Source: Bacteroidetes bacterium UBA6161
Lineage (GTDB): Bacteria; Bacteroidota; Bacteroidia; NS11-12g; UBA955
Length of the DNA stretch: 64,000 nucleotides
Reading direction: 5' to 3'
NCBI GenBank assembly: GCA_002422315.1
Contig: DIUJ01000057.1
Coordinates: 24,843 to 88,842 of the forward strand
Shown here: positions 6,857 to 15,105 of the stretch, piece after piece
Layout of the letters: each line of letters begins with the position of its first letter
Position numbering within the stretch: position 1 is the first letter of the stretch
Notes under the pieces: model-generated
Told to the model about the DNA's origin: nothing
Databases searched by the model: none
What the model saw: the letters and a program-made list of their open reading frames with translations, nothing else
Program-made: the position numbers and the translations under genes

Positions 6857-8425
6857 ATGAAGAAACTCCTCCAATCCTACCCAATAGAAATCCTCTTCAG
6901 CACAATCTTCCTAACGATTGCAGCCATCCTCAACCTGCAATTTCTGGATGGAGCGAATATCAATCATACCATTGCAGGGCATGATGAATATCTAACAGTT
7001 AGAGAAGTATATTCCATCCTTAATCCCCTCAGCTGGAAACATTTTTTCTTAGCCATTATTGGCGGAGATATTCTCTATTATGGCCGTGTGGTTTTTTATA
7101 CCGATGCACTATTTGCTTGGTTGCCGTATAAGATTTGGGGCTTAGAAGGTATGGTATACGCCATTCGCATGACGCACAGTGTGTGGTTGTTGCTTGGATT
7201 GTTGATTTTAAACGCTACCTTTCTCAAAAATACATTACATAAATTTTTATTCCTCTTTGGTTCTTTCGGATTGTATTACACCTTATACTTTATCCAAATG
7301 CCAAAGCCCGAACCCTTACAATTGGTGTTTTTGGCGTTATTCGTTCGGGGATTTATTAAAAAAGAGTATCAGTTTGGATTGCATTTTATTTGGTTGGGAC
7401 TGGCTTTTGCTGCGAAAGTAAATGCCATGGTAATCCTTCCTTTTATGTTTGTCATACCCGTGATTCAATATTGGAAAAGTGGATTAAAACCCTTATTTAC
7501 ACAAACATTGAAGGGTATTGCATGGTTTTTTACAGGTTTTTTTGTGGGCATTCCTTGTTTGCTTTTAAGTCCGATACAACCAGTGTATCTGCAAACCTAT
7601 TTGAAGAAAACTATTTTCGGAGCTGATAGGGCCTATGATGATCCAAATTTAAACCCTCTCGATTGGATAGAAGGGGGTATAGGTTCGTCTTATTTAGGAA
7701 TCTCATTTTTGGGTTATGTTTTTGTTACGTTGGTTTTGGGTTTGGTTATCTATCAACTCTTATCGTTTATAAAGAAAAAGTCCATTGAAAAACAAAATAT
7801 CATCTTCTTACTTGGAGTGGTATTCTCGCTCTCTATCTTATTTTTAAGTAAAAGATTATGGCCACACTACTTGTGGACGGGATATGTTTTTTTGTGGTTG
7901 GGTTTGATACACTTTGCACAATCTGAAACAAAAAAAAGCATAAAAACAGGAATAATGGCTTTTTCCCTCATGTTTTTTGGAACCTCTGCATATCCTTTTT
8001 ATTCTTCTGCGTTACCTAGTTATTGGAATGCTGAAAAAAAAGCAAATTCGGATATAGTTAATTCTAAAGAATTGTATGACTATATCGAAAGCAAGCACCA
8101 AGGTAAAAATATCGGATTAGATGGAACTGTTTGGTATCCTTATAGATACTTTGTAGAAGCAAAATTATACCATCCCTTTGCAAGTGAGCGACCAAGTATT
8201 TGTAAAACATGTATCACTTGGCATCCGGACCAACCCTTAGAGATTTGGGAAAATGAGGTGGTAATATTTAACTTACGCTATCCGCCTAATTATGTAACCG
8301 AAAAGAAAAGCAACTATACCCCTACCAACAGGGAAGAAATACTTGCTGCATATACAGCCCAAACCACAAACAACTTCCAATTAGATACGGTAATAGGGAG
8401 TAATAGGGTGTATAAAAGAAAATAG
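6857..8425 (+). CDS. membrane glycosyltransferase, GT39/ArnT-like
   Basis: A 522-residue integral membrane protein with about ten hydrophobic segments across residues 8-370 and a soluble C-terminal domain. Near the N-terminus, between the first two membrane segments, is the acidic pair in AGHDEYLTVREV, the position of the catalytic Asp/Glu in dolichyl-phosphate-mannose-type (GT39/GT83) transferases. These enzymes use a polyprenyl-phosphate sugar and act on the periplasmic side. The preceding GT2 gene resembles a polyprenyl-phosphate sugar synthase, so the two could form a donor-synthase/transferase pair. The C-terminal region (about 385-522) contains several Trp, Tyr and Cys residues, including a CKTCITW motif, and may bind acceptor. 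Confidence 0.78.
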   Translation: MKKLLQSYPIEILFSTIFLTIAAILNLQFLDGANINHTIAGHDEYLTVREVYSILNPLSWKHFFLAIIGGDILYYGRVVFYTDALFAWLPYKIWGLEGMVYAIRMTHSVWLLLGLLILNATFLKNTLHKFLFLFGSFGLYYTLYFIQMPKPEPLQLVFLALFVRGFIKKEYQFGLHFIWLGLAFAAKVNAMVILPFMFVIPVIQYWKSGLKPLFTQTLKGIAWFFTGFFVGIPCLLLSPIQPVYLQTYLKKTIFGADRAYDDPNLNPLDWIEGGIGSSYLGISFLGYVFVTLVLGLVIYQLLSFIKKKSIEKQNIIFLLGVVFSLSILFLSKRLWPHYLWTGYVFLWLGLIHFAQSETKKSIKTGIMAFSLMFFGTSAYPFYSSALPSYWNAEKKANSDIVNSKELYDYIESKHQGKNIGLDGTVWYPYRYFVEAKLYHPFASERPSICKTCITWHPDQPLEIWENEVVIFNLRYPPNYVTEKKSNYTPTNREEILAAYTAQTTNNFQLDTVIGSNRVYKRK

Positions 8426-8565
8426 AACCAACATTTCACGCTAAGTTCGCAAAGATAGTTATGGCTTTTTTGCGTCCTTTGTGTTGTATTCACCTTGCGC
8501 CCTTTCCCGAAGATACGGGACAAGTGCGTGAAATCTCCGCGTCTATGCGGTTAAAAAACCAACCT
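8426..8565 (+). repeat. intergenic CGCAAAG/CTTTGCG hairpin repeat
   Basis: Contains TTTCACGCTAAGTTCGCAAAG on the left, TTGCGTCCTTTGTG and ACCTTGCGCCCTTTCCCG in the middle, and CGCGTCTATGCGGTTAAAA on the right, ending just before the ATG at 8566. An open frame starting at 8461 runs through it in phase with the next gene, but that peptide is repeat-derived. Confidence 0.65.
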
Positions 8566-9843
8566 ATGACCCTAGCCTACTTCGTTGACGAAATCCGCAC
8601 TCCCTTTGTTATCAACGACATCAAACAGATAGCCAAGAAAGCGGATACTATTTACTTGTTCTCCGTTGAAACCTTAGAAGGCAAAGAAGCCCTACCCGAC
8701 AATGTTGTAGTTTTCGAATCCTTCATCAAGTGGCAAAACTTCAAGCCTCTTAGAATTGTATTAAAAAACATCTGGTCCATTTTAGGAATTTATCTCAGCG
8801 AATGTGTTGCCCTAAAAAAACTCCTCCCATTCAAAAAATCCATAGCACTACTCGCCTCCAATATCTTCAAAGCAGAAAGTGTGATGGAGAAGTTTACAGT
8901 TTACGGTTTACAGTTTACAGGTGGGAAAAGTATGGGTGACAAAAACACTCAACACTCAACACTCAACATTCAACACTTTCCTTTTTATTCCTTCTGGTTC
9001 TACGACTGTATTTACTTGGCTTGGATGCGCAAAAAAGGATGGATTAAAAAAGGAGTAACAAGGGCGCATGGGGGGGATTTATTTGAAGAAAGGGTGTCAT
9101 TGGAGGGGAATATTTTATTTAGAAATTTTCAATTTAAGAATCTAGATTACGTTATCTCCATATCTAATGCAGGCCGAAAATATTTAAAAAACAAATATCC
9201 AAAGTTCGCTTCAAAGATAAAAACCTTGTATTTGGGTTCTAAAGACGAGGGGATGCCCTCTAATAATCACAGCGACTCTTCAAGCTTTGTATTAGTAAGC
9301 TGTGCTAGAGTTCGTTGGAATAAACGTATTCATAAAATTGCTGAAATGTTAAATTTTATTGATGCTCCTATTACGTGGATTCATATTGGTGACGAAAATT
9401 TGAATGCTAAAAAGGATTGGTCTATTCCAGAATACCTTAAGAATAAGAATATTTTAAAAAGCAAAGAAAACGTAGAAGTTATTTCAACAGGGTTGTTAGA
9501 CTATCCCCAAATTATAGAATTGTATAGAACTAAAAGAATAGATTTGTTTATAAGTCTTTCAGAAGAAGAAGGGATACCTGTAAGTATGATGGAAGCCATT
9601 AGTTTTGGTATTCCGATTTTAAGTACAGATGTAGGTGGCTGTAAAGAAATAGTTACAGAACAAACAGGCATTCTGATACCATTGGAAACCTCCATGGAGA
9701 AGGTTGCAGAAATTATAACAGATTTTAGGAACACACCTCAAAACACGCCTGAATTCAGATTGGGAGTAAGAAAATTTTGGGAAGAAAATTTTGATGCGGA
9801 TAAGAATTACAAAGCTTTGTTTGATTTGATAATAGAAGAGTGA
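8566..9843 (+). CDS. family 4-type glycosyltransferase with in-frame repeats
   Basis: A 425-residue GT-B enzyme. The C-terminal half has the retaining GT4 signature EEEGIPVSMMEAISFG-x-PI, with Glu residues seven apart, followed by STDVGGCKEIV. The start is placed at ATG 8566; earlier in-frame codons translate intergenic repeat DNA. About residues 109-137 are encoded by low-complexity repeats (TTTACAGTTTACGG-type at 8891-8920 and CAACACTCAACACTC-type at 8943-8976). They give the foreign stretch FTVYGLQFTGGKSMG and NTQHSTLNIQH, which leave the frame intact. It opens a compact run of co-directional genes and overlaps the next by 4 bp (GTGA). Confidence 0.83.
   Translation: MTLAYFVDEIRTPFVINDIKQIAKKADTIYLFSVETLEGKEALPDNVVVFESFIKWQNFKPLRIVLKNIWSILGIYLSECVALKKLLPFKKSIALLASNIFKAESVMEKFTVYGLQFTGGKSMGDKNTQHSTLNIQHFPFYSFWFYDCIYLAWMRKKGWIKKGVTRAHGGDLFEERVSLEGNILFRNFQFKNLDYVISISNAGRKYLKNKYPKFASKIKTLYLGSKDEGMPSNNHSDSSSFVLVSCARVRWNKRIHKIAEMLNFIDAPITWIHIGDENLNAKKDWSIPEYLKNKNILKSKENVEVISTGLLDYPQIIELYRTKRIDLFISLSEEEGIPVSMMEAISFGIPILSTDVGGCKEIVTEQTGILIPLETSMEKVAEIITDFRNTPQNTPEFRLGVRKFWEENFDADKNYKALFDLIIEE
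8891..8976 (+). repeat. low-complexity repeats inside a glycosyltransferase gene
   Basis: 8891-8920 consists of near-iterations of AGTTTACAGTTTACGGTTTA; 8943-8976 consists of AACACTCAAC units. Both resemble simple intergenic repeat DNA and not family-conserved coding sequence, yet the frame is maintained. Confidence 0.6.
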
Positions 9844-10856
9844 GAAAGTTTCATTTCTTTGTTTGTAGAAACGGGTATGGACATTTAAAAAGAGTGTTTT
9901 CTGTTACAAGGGAATTAATGCAATTTCCAGAGTGTGTTTATATTACAATACATTGTAATGCAGGGCAATTACAAAACACCAAAACTTGGGAAGACTTTCA
10001 TGTAATAAACAAAGCAAAGAACGTATGTTTTGAATTTGAATTTATGCAAAACTCTCCTCGCTATTCTGATGAAGAAACCTTTGCAAACACGTTAAAATGG
10101 CTTGGGCATATAAAAGAAAGCAAAAGAAACATAGAAGGTACTATTGTTATTGACAATGATATTGCTTTGTTACATTTATTTCCCAAAGCCATAGTTATGG
10201 GTTCTTTCTATTGGAAAGACATACTAGACCCCTTGAAGCATGGGGATTGGATTCGATTTGAAGAAGAGTTGATAAAGAAATACAATCCTATTCACATTGG
10301 GGTGGAGAAAATGGCCATGCATAGTGTACGCAATAGGAATCAGTTTGTAGGATTGCCTTGGTTTGCAATTCCCGGACTTGGAAGACAAACACCCATGCAC
10401 AAGAGAAAAAGCCTATTGGTAACAGGAGGTGGCACTGGTTCTTATAATCAAAGACTTTTAGAAATAGCAATTTCTCTAAAGGATATGGAGTTAGAGATTT
10501 ATGTAGATAGTAAACTTTTTGCATTTTCAAACGCTTCATTTCCCCTGTTTTCATTTAGTGAAGAAGATTTTTCTCATTTAAAAGCAGTTATTTGCCGCCC
10601 AGGAATGGGCATATTAAATGATTGTGTATCCTACGCTATTCCTATATTTGCAGTCGAAGATTGTCAAAATAAAGAACTCATGTACAATGCCGACCGAGTA
10701 GTTGCAATGAAAGTTGGAAATAAAGTTAATAATGTAAAAGAAATTGTAGTGGTTTTAGAACAAGAGAATTTGTTAGCGTACTACCATGAAAACCTGTTGA
10801 ATCAAGAAATGAATGGAGCGACCCAAGCAGCAACGTATTTAATGGGGGTTAATTAA
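9840..10856 (+). CDS. GT28/MurG-like glycosyltransferase family protein
   Basis: A 338-residue protein of GT-B type. The N-terminal CRNGYGHLKRVFSVTREL matches the glycine-rich GYGH loop of MurG- and MJ1255-like glycosyltransferases. The C-terminal nucleotide-binding side shows VTGGGTGSYNQRLLEIA and the ICRPGMGILNDCVSYAIP loop, equivalent to the GG-x-T and R-x-G-x-x-T/N segments that hold the UDP-sugar. It starts with GTG at 9840, overlapping the previous stop by 4 bp, so it is probably translationally coupled. It may transfer an N-acetylated sugar, or act like PseG-type UDP-sugar hydrolases, which share the GYGH loop; the gene order does not decide between these. Cytoplasmic or peripheral membrane. 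Confidence 0.72.
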   Translation: MRKFHFFVCRNGYGHLKRVFSVTRELMQFPECVYITIHCNAGQLQNTKTWEDFHVINKAKNVCFEFEFMQNSPRYSDEETFANTLKWLGHIKESKRNIEGTIVIDNDIALLHLFPKAIVMGSFYWKDILDPLKHGDWIRFEEELIKKYNPIHIGVEKMAMHSVRNRNQFVGLPWFAIPGLGRQTPMHKRKSLLVTGGGTGSYNQRLLEIAISLKDMELEIYVDSKLFAFSNASFPLFSFSEEDFSHLKAVICRPGMGILNDCVSYAIPIFAVEDCQNKELMYNADRVVAMKVGNKVNNVKEIVVVLEQENLLAYYHENLLNQEMNGATQAATYLMGVN

Positions 10857-10873
10857 AAAGTAAAGAAATACCT

Positions 10874-12610
10874 ATGTTTTTAGTAAAAGAATTGTATTGT
10901 AACAAAGAAACAAGCCTAATGGAGCTGTATTCGTTGTTTGACCATGCCAGTAAAAAAGGTTTGCCTGCGGGCATTGCGCTGGTTGTAAACGAAGAAGAAA
11001 AATTAATTGGCACAATCACAGAGGGTGATATTAGAAGAGGTATTTTGGAGTATAAGTCAATGGGATTGTCAGCCCATCAGTTAATGCAAACAAATCCAAT
11101 ATGTTTCCAAGAAGGACTGTCTATTTCAGAGATTTTAGAACAAATTCCATTGGAATTAGAGAAGAGAAATAGACAAAGTAAACGGTATTTAGGGAAAATT
11201 GTCATTATAGACAAAGACAGAAGGCCTACACGCGTTTTAGATTATCATCAGTTATGGGAACAAAAAACAGCAACACATAGACATATTGTGGTAGTTGGCC
11301 TTGGCTATGTTGGATTGACAATGGCCTTGGTAATGGCAGATGCTGGGTTTATGGTTACTGGGGTAGAATTAGATAGCAACAAAGTAAGTCAATTGCACAA
11401 TGGATCTTCGTATATTCATGAAGTAGGATTAGAAGATTTATTAAAAGAAAACATTGGGAAAAACTTTAAACCTACCACAGAAATACCGGAATCAGGCGAT
11501 GTGTATATTATATCTGTAGGTACTCCTGTAGTTGAAAAAGCAAATGGGAGAAAAGAGCCTATCATGGATTATTTAAACGATGCTTGTAACAAAATTGCGA
11601 AAAATTTAAAGAGAGGAAATTTAGTCATTCTTAGGTCAACCGTTCCAATTGGAACCTGTAGGAAATATGTAAAAGAAAAGTTGGAACAAGGCAGTGATTT
11701 GCTTTGTGGAATAGACTTTCATTTGTCATTTGCCCCAGAACGAACTGCAGAAGGGAAAGCATTGAAAGAGTTAAGAAATTTGCCACAAATCATTGGTGGA
11801 TTTAACAAAGACTCTTTAGAAGCAACAGCAGCAATTTTTAGAGACTTAACACCCACAATAGTAAGGGTTGATTCTTTAGAAGCTGCCGAAATGGCCAAGT
11901 TAATTAACAATACGTTTAGAGATTATGTATTTGCTTATGCAAACCAAATGGCTAAGATAGCATCACAATTTAATATTAACGTAGTAGATGTGATTAATGC
12001 GGCAAATAAGGGCTATACACGAGATCCTGTTCCGTTGCCAAGCCCTGGCGTGGGGGGGCCTTGTTTAACAAAAGACCCTCATATCTTTGCATCAGTAGCG
12101 AGTGAGTTTAATTTTGATGATTCTCTATTTGTTCGAGGAAGAGAAATAAATGAATCGATGCATTTACATGTAGTATCACAAATTCTTTCCGAGTTAAAAA
12201 GAATTGGTAAAGAGGCTTCCAAAGTTTCGGTTTTAATCTGTGGATTGGCTTTTAAAGGAAATCCAGAAACTGGTGATGTGCGTAACTCTACTGCGATAGA
12301 TATAGCAGCACTATTGAAACCCCATGTAAGGGAAATTAGAGGTTATGACCCCGTAGCCATAAAATCTGAAATCGAAGAATATGGCATTACTCCAGTACAA
12401 ATAACAGAGGGTTTTCAAAATTCAGATGTGGTGATGTTTTTAAACAACCACAAATCTTTTGAAAAAATCAATGTATTTGAAATGACACGGTCATTAAACA
12501 ACAAACCAATTATTTACGATGGTTGGAATCTATTTAGAAAAGAAGAAATATTATCTACTAAGCCTTGTACTTATATAGGCCTTAGTTTCTCAGAAAGTAG
12601 TATCGTATGA
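10874..12610 (+). CDS. CBS-domain / nucleotide-sugar dehydrogenase fusion
   Basis: A 578-residue fusion. Residues 1 to about 130 form a pair of CBS domains, usually adenine-nucleotide sensors (GTITEGDIRRG is a typical CBS segment). From residue 137 a UDP-glucose/GDP-mannose dehydrogenase begins with the Rossmann motif GLGYVGL (142-148). The catalytic Cys is C397 in PGVGGPCLTKDP, and the C-terminal UDP-binding domain includes CGLAFKGNPETGDVRNS. Its overall type is closest to WecC/TviB-like dehydrogenases that oxidise C6 of UDP-HexNAc to the uronic acid using 2 NAD+. CBS pairs are commonly attached to nucleotidyltransferases in sugar clusters; attachment to a dehydrogenase is unusual and suggests energy-state control. 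Stop overlaps the next start (ATGA). Confidence 0.88.
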   Translation: MFLVKELYCNKETSLMELYSLFDHASKKGLPAGIALVVNEEEKLIGTITEGDIRRGILEYKSMGLSAHQLMQTNPICFQEGLSISEILEQIPLELEKRNRQSKRYLGKIVIIDKDRRPTRVLDYHQLWEQKTATHRHIVVVGLGYVGLTMALVMADAGFMVTGVELDSNKVSQLHNGSSYIHEVGLEDLLKENIGKNFKPTTEIPESGDVYIISVGTPVVEKANGRKEPIMDYLNDACNKIAKNLKRGNLVILRSTVPIGTCRKYVKEKLEQGSDLLCGIDFHLSFAPERTAEGKALKELRNLPQIIGGFNKDSLEATAAIFRDLTPTIVRVDSLEAAEMAKLINNTFRDYVFAYANQMAKIASQFNINVVDVINAANKGYTRDPVPLPSPGVGGPCLTKDPHIFASVASEFNFDDSLFVRGREINESMHLHVVSQILSELKRIGKEASKVSVLICGLAFKGNPETGDVRNSTAIDIAALLKPHVREIRGYDPVAIKSEIEEYGITPVQITEGFQNSDVVMFLNNHKSFEKINVFEMTRSLNNKPIIYDGWNLFRKEEILSTKPCTYIGLSFSESSIV

Positions 12611-13308
12611 CAAAGTTAAGAGTCTTAGGGATTATACCAGCAAGAGGTGGCTCCAAAGGTATTCCCTCCAAAAATATTAAAGCATTAGACGGTCTTCCAT
12701 TAATCGCTTATACGATTCAAAGCGCCTTGGCTTCCGATTTAAAAGAAGTCATTGTAAGTACAGATAGTATCGAAATAGCAGAAGTGGCAAAGAGATTTGG
12801 TGCAAAAGTTCCTTTTTTTAGACCTGCTGATTTAGCAAGTGATATTGCATCCTCCATGCCAGTAGCCATTCATGGGTTGCAAGAAATGGAAAAAATAAAC
12901 GACTGCAAGTACGATGCGGTTATGTTGTTACAACCAACCACACCTTTTAGAAAAAGCGAGGATATAAACAGTGCCATTGAGATTTTAGAATCAAGAAATT
13001 CGGACAGCGTTATTAGTGTTGTAGAAGTTGGAGGAACCCATCCTGCAAGAATGAAGTACATGAAAGAGGGGCTGCTCATAGATCCTCCATTTTGTGAACA
13101 AAAAGAAAATCAGAATAGACAAGAGCTAGAGCCTATGTATATACGTAACGGAGCAATTTATCTGACAAAAAGAGAAATATTACTCAAGGGAACTTACAAA
13201 GGAGAGACTTGTGCTGCTTTGGTAATGCCTTCAACTCGTTCTGTTAATATTGATACAATCTTTGACTTTGAATATGCCGAATGGCTTAAATCGAGTAATA
13301 AGGTATGA
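12607..13308 (+). CDS. acylneuraminate cytidylyltransferase family protein (NeuA-like)
   Basis: A 233-residue CMP-sugar synthetase with the diagnostic N-terminal IPARGGSKGIPSKNI (residues 10-24), which binds CTP, and the LLQPTTPFRKSEDI segment. The family activates 2-keto-3-deoxy acids (sialic, legionaminic or pseudaminic acid, or KDO) to CMP-sugars. A NeuB-like synthase lies three genes downstream, so this enzyme probably activates that product. The length matches the monofunctional bacterial enzymes. It overlaps its neighbours by 4 bp at both ends. Confidence 0.87.
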   Translation: MTKLRVLGIIPARGGSKGIPSKNIKALDGLPLIAYTIQSALASDLKEVIVSTDSIEIAEVAKRFGAKVPFFRPADLASDIASSMPVAIHGLQEMEKINDCKYDAVMLLQPTTPFRKSEDINSAIEILESRNSDSVISVVEVGGTHPARMKYMKEGLLIDPPFCEQKENQNRQELEPMYIRNGAIYLTKREILLKGTYKGETCAALVMPSTRSVNIDTIFDFEYAEWLKSSNKV

Positions 13309-14288
13309 AAATCTTACATCTAGAAGCCTATAACTATACTGAAGATGTCTTAAATGAACTTAGAAAGCTAGGAGTGTTGGACATTTTTGAACCAAAGAGT
13401 AGAGAGGAATTGGACACCATACTAGATCAAACGGATTACGATTGTATTTTTACTACAATTGGTAATACTTTGAATTCCCAAAACCTCAAACAACAGAAAA
13501 CACTTCGGTATATAGTGAGTCCAACAACGGGATTAAATCACATAGATTTAGACTACACCGAACAAAACAATATTTCAGTTATTAGTTTAAAAGGGGAAAC
13601 GGAATTTTTGAATAGTATACAAAGTACGGCAGAACATACTTGGATGTTGGTACTTACATTACTAAGAAATTTTAAAAAAGTGCAAGAATCTGTTGCAAAT
13701 GGTATATGGTCAAGAGACGAACTACTTTGTGATGAACTTAATACCAAAACCATAGGGATAATTGGATATGGCAGACTTGGTAAAATAGTTGCACGCTATG
13801 CGCAAGCTTTTTCTATGCAGGTGAAAATATGTGAAACCAGTCCGGAAAATCAGTTGCAAGCAGTTCAGAATGGTTTTGAAGTATATAGCAAAGAAGAAGT
13901 CCTGACCCAATCTGACATAGTGGTTTTGTTAGTAGCTTATTCCAAAGAAAATGAAAAAATGCTTGGGAAAGAAGCATTTGCATTAATTAAAAAGGACAGT
14001 GTGTTTGTGAATACTTCAAGAGGGGAATTAGTAGATGAAGAAGCATTATTACAAGCACTTGAAAACAGACAAATAAAAGCAGCCGCATTGGATGTATTGG
14101 TAGGAGATTCTGATTGGAAAAAAACTATTCCTGCTCAAAACAAATTGTATCAATACGCAATGCAGCACAATAACCTTGTCCTTACTCCTCATATTGGAGG
14201 GTATGGTAAAGTGTCGATAGAAAAAACAAGAGATTTTATAACAGAAAAATTTTTAAATAAGGTAAAAAATGAAATGTCCAATATGTAG
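13305..14288 (+). CDS. D-isomer-specific 2-hydroxyacid dehydrogenase
   Basis: A 327-residue protein of the D-2-hydroxyacid dehydrogenase family. The NAD-binding GYGRLG is at 154-159; the catalytic Arg is in VNTSRGELVDEEAL and the catalytic His in LTPHIGGYG. The family interconverts 2-oxo and 2-hydroxy acids, including phosphoglycerate and erythronate-phosphate type substrates. It sits between the NeuA-like and NeuB-like genes with 4-bp coupling, which hints that it acts on a 2-keto acid or makes a 3-carbon donor for the ulosonic acid pathway. Substrate unproven. Confidence 0.85.
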   Translation: MKILHLEAYNYTEDVLNELRKLGVLDIFEPKSREELDTILDQTDYDCIFTTIGNTLNSQNLKQQKTLRYIVSPTTGLNHIDLDYTEQNNISVISLKGETEFLNSIQSTAEHTWMLVLTLLRNFKKVQESVANGIWSRDELLCDELNTKTIGIIGYGRLGKIVARYAQAFSMQVKICETSPENQLQAVQNGFEVYSKEEVLTQSDIVVLLVAYSKENEKMLGKEAFALIKKDSVFVNTSRGELVDEEALLQALENRQIKAAALDVLVGDSDWKKTIPAQNKLYQYAMQHNNLVLTPHIGGYGKVSIEKTRDFITEKFLNKVKNEMSNM

Positions 14289-15105
14289 TCATGCCGAGGG
14301 TACTTTAATAAATGATAGAGATTTTCCAAGGCATCATATTTGTAAAAGTTGTGGCTTTGTGTATATGTATCCACTTCCAGAAAAAAATGATTTAAATAGC
14401 TATTATGAAGAAGCTTACTGGGAGAAACACCACAATGCAAAAGGGTTAATAAATAAAACAGATGACAATTCATTTGATAGTAGAAATAAAGCAATTTACG
14501 AATGGTGTAAACCATATATAAAAGATGAAAAAACAAAGGTATTAGAAATTGGAGCTGGGTATGGGCATACTTTAGCTTATATAAAACAACAAAGCAATTG
14601 TTATGTGGAGGGTGTAGAACCTTCAAAGGAGGGAACATATAATGCAATTCATTCCTATGGAATTAAAACCTTTAATGGATTTTTAGAGAATTACAATACA
14701 GATGCAAAATTTGATATAATTATTTTAAGCCATGTGTTTGAACATTTTTATGATCCTATGAAAGCTTTGTCGATCATAAGAAACCTAATTCAAGAAAATG
14801 GAATACTATTCATTGAAGTGCCCAATGTATTAAAACCGAATTCAAGAAAGCATAAATTAGGTTGGTTTTCAAAAGAACACATCAGCTATTTTTCTAAGGA
14901 TAAATTGAATTTTATGTTGTCAAGCAATGGATTTGAGATGATTAGAAGTGAAGAAGAAAATTATTTAAGAACCCTTTCAATTGCAAAAGATACTAAGCAA
15001 ACAAAGTACAAGAATGAACATGGTAAAGTAAAAAGAGCAATCTTTATTCATGATTTGTTATATTATAGAATGAGATTATTACAAAAATTAAAATTACAAA
15101 AATGA
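14269..15105 (+). CDS. class I SAM methyltransferase with N-terminal zinc site
   Basis: A 278-residue protein. The N-terminus has two Cys pairs, C3-x2-C6 and C25-x2-C28, as in the zinc-binding head of sugar C- and O-methyltransferases. The SAM-binding motif I is VLEIGAGYGHTL (about residues 91-102), with the motif II acidic residue in VEGVEPS and LSHVFEHFYDP downstream. This arrangement fits methyltransferases acting on sugars or nucleotide sugars in O-antigen and capsule clusters. It overlaps the previous gene by 20 bp and the next by 4 bp, so it is firmly part of the operon. The substrate may be the ulosonic acid or a hexose. Confidence 0.83.
   Translation: MKCPICSHAEGTLINDRDFPRHHICKSCGFVYMYPLPEKNDLNSYYEEAYWEKHHNAKGLINKTDDNSFDSRNKAIYEWCKPYIKDEKTKVLEIGAGYGHTLAYIKQQSNCYVEGVEPSKEGTYNAIHSYGIKTFNGFLENYNTDAKFDIIILSHVFEHFYDPMKALSIIRNLIQENGILFIEVPNVLKPNSRKHKLGWFSKEHISYFSKDKLNFMLSSNGFEMIRSEEENYLRTLSIAKDTKQTKYKNEHGKVKRAIFIHDLLYYRMRLLQKLKLQK

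Noticed and set aside
8461..8565. ATG at 8461 as start of the GT4 gene
   Set aside because: The extra 35 residues are encoded by repeat DNA and do not resemble a GT4 N-terminus, whereas ATG 8566 lies right after the repeat end.
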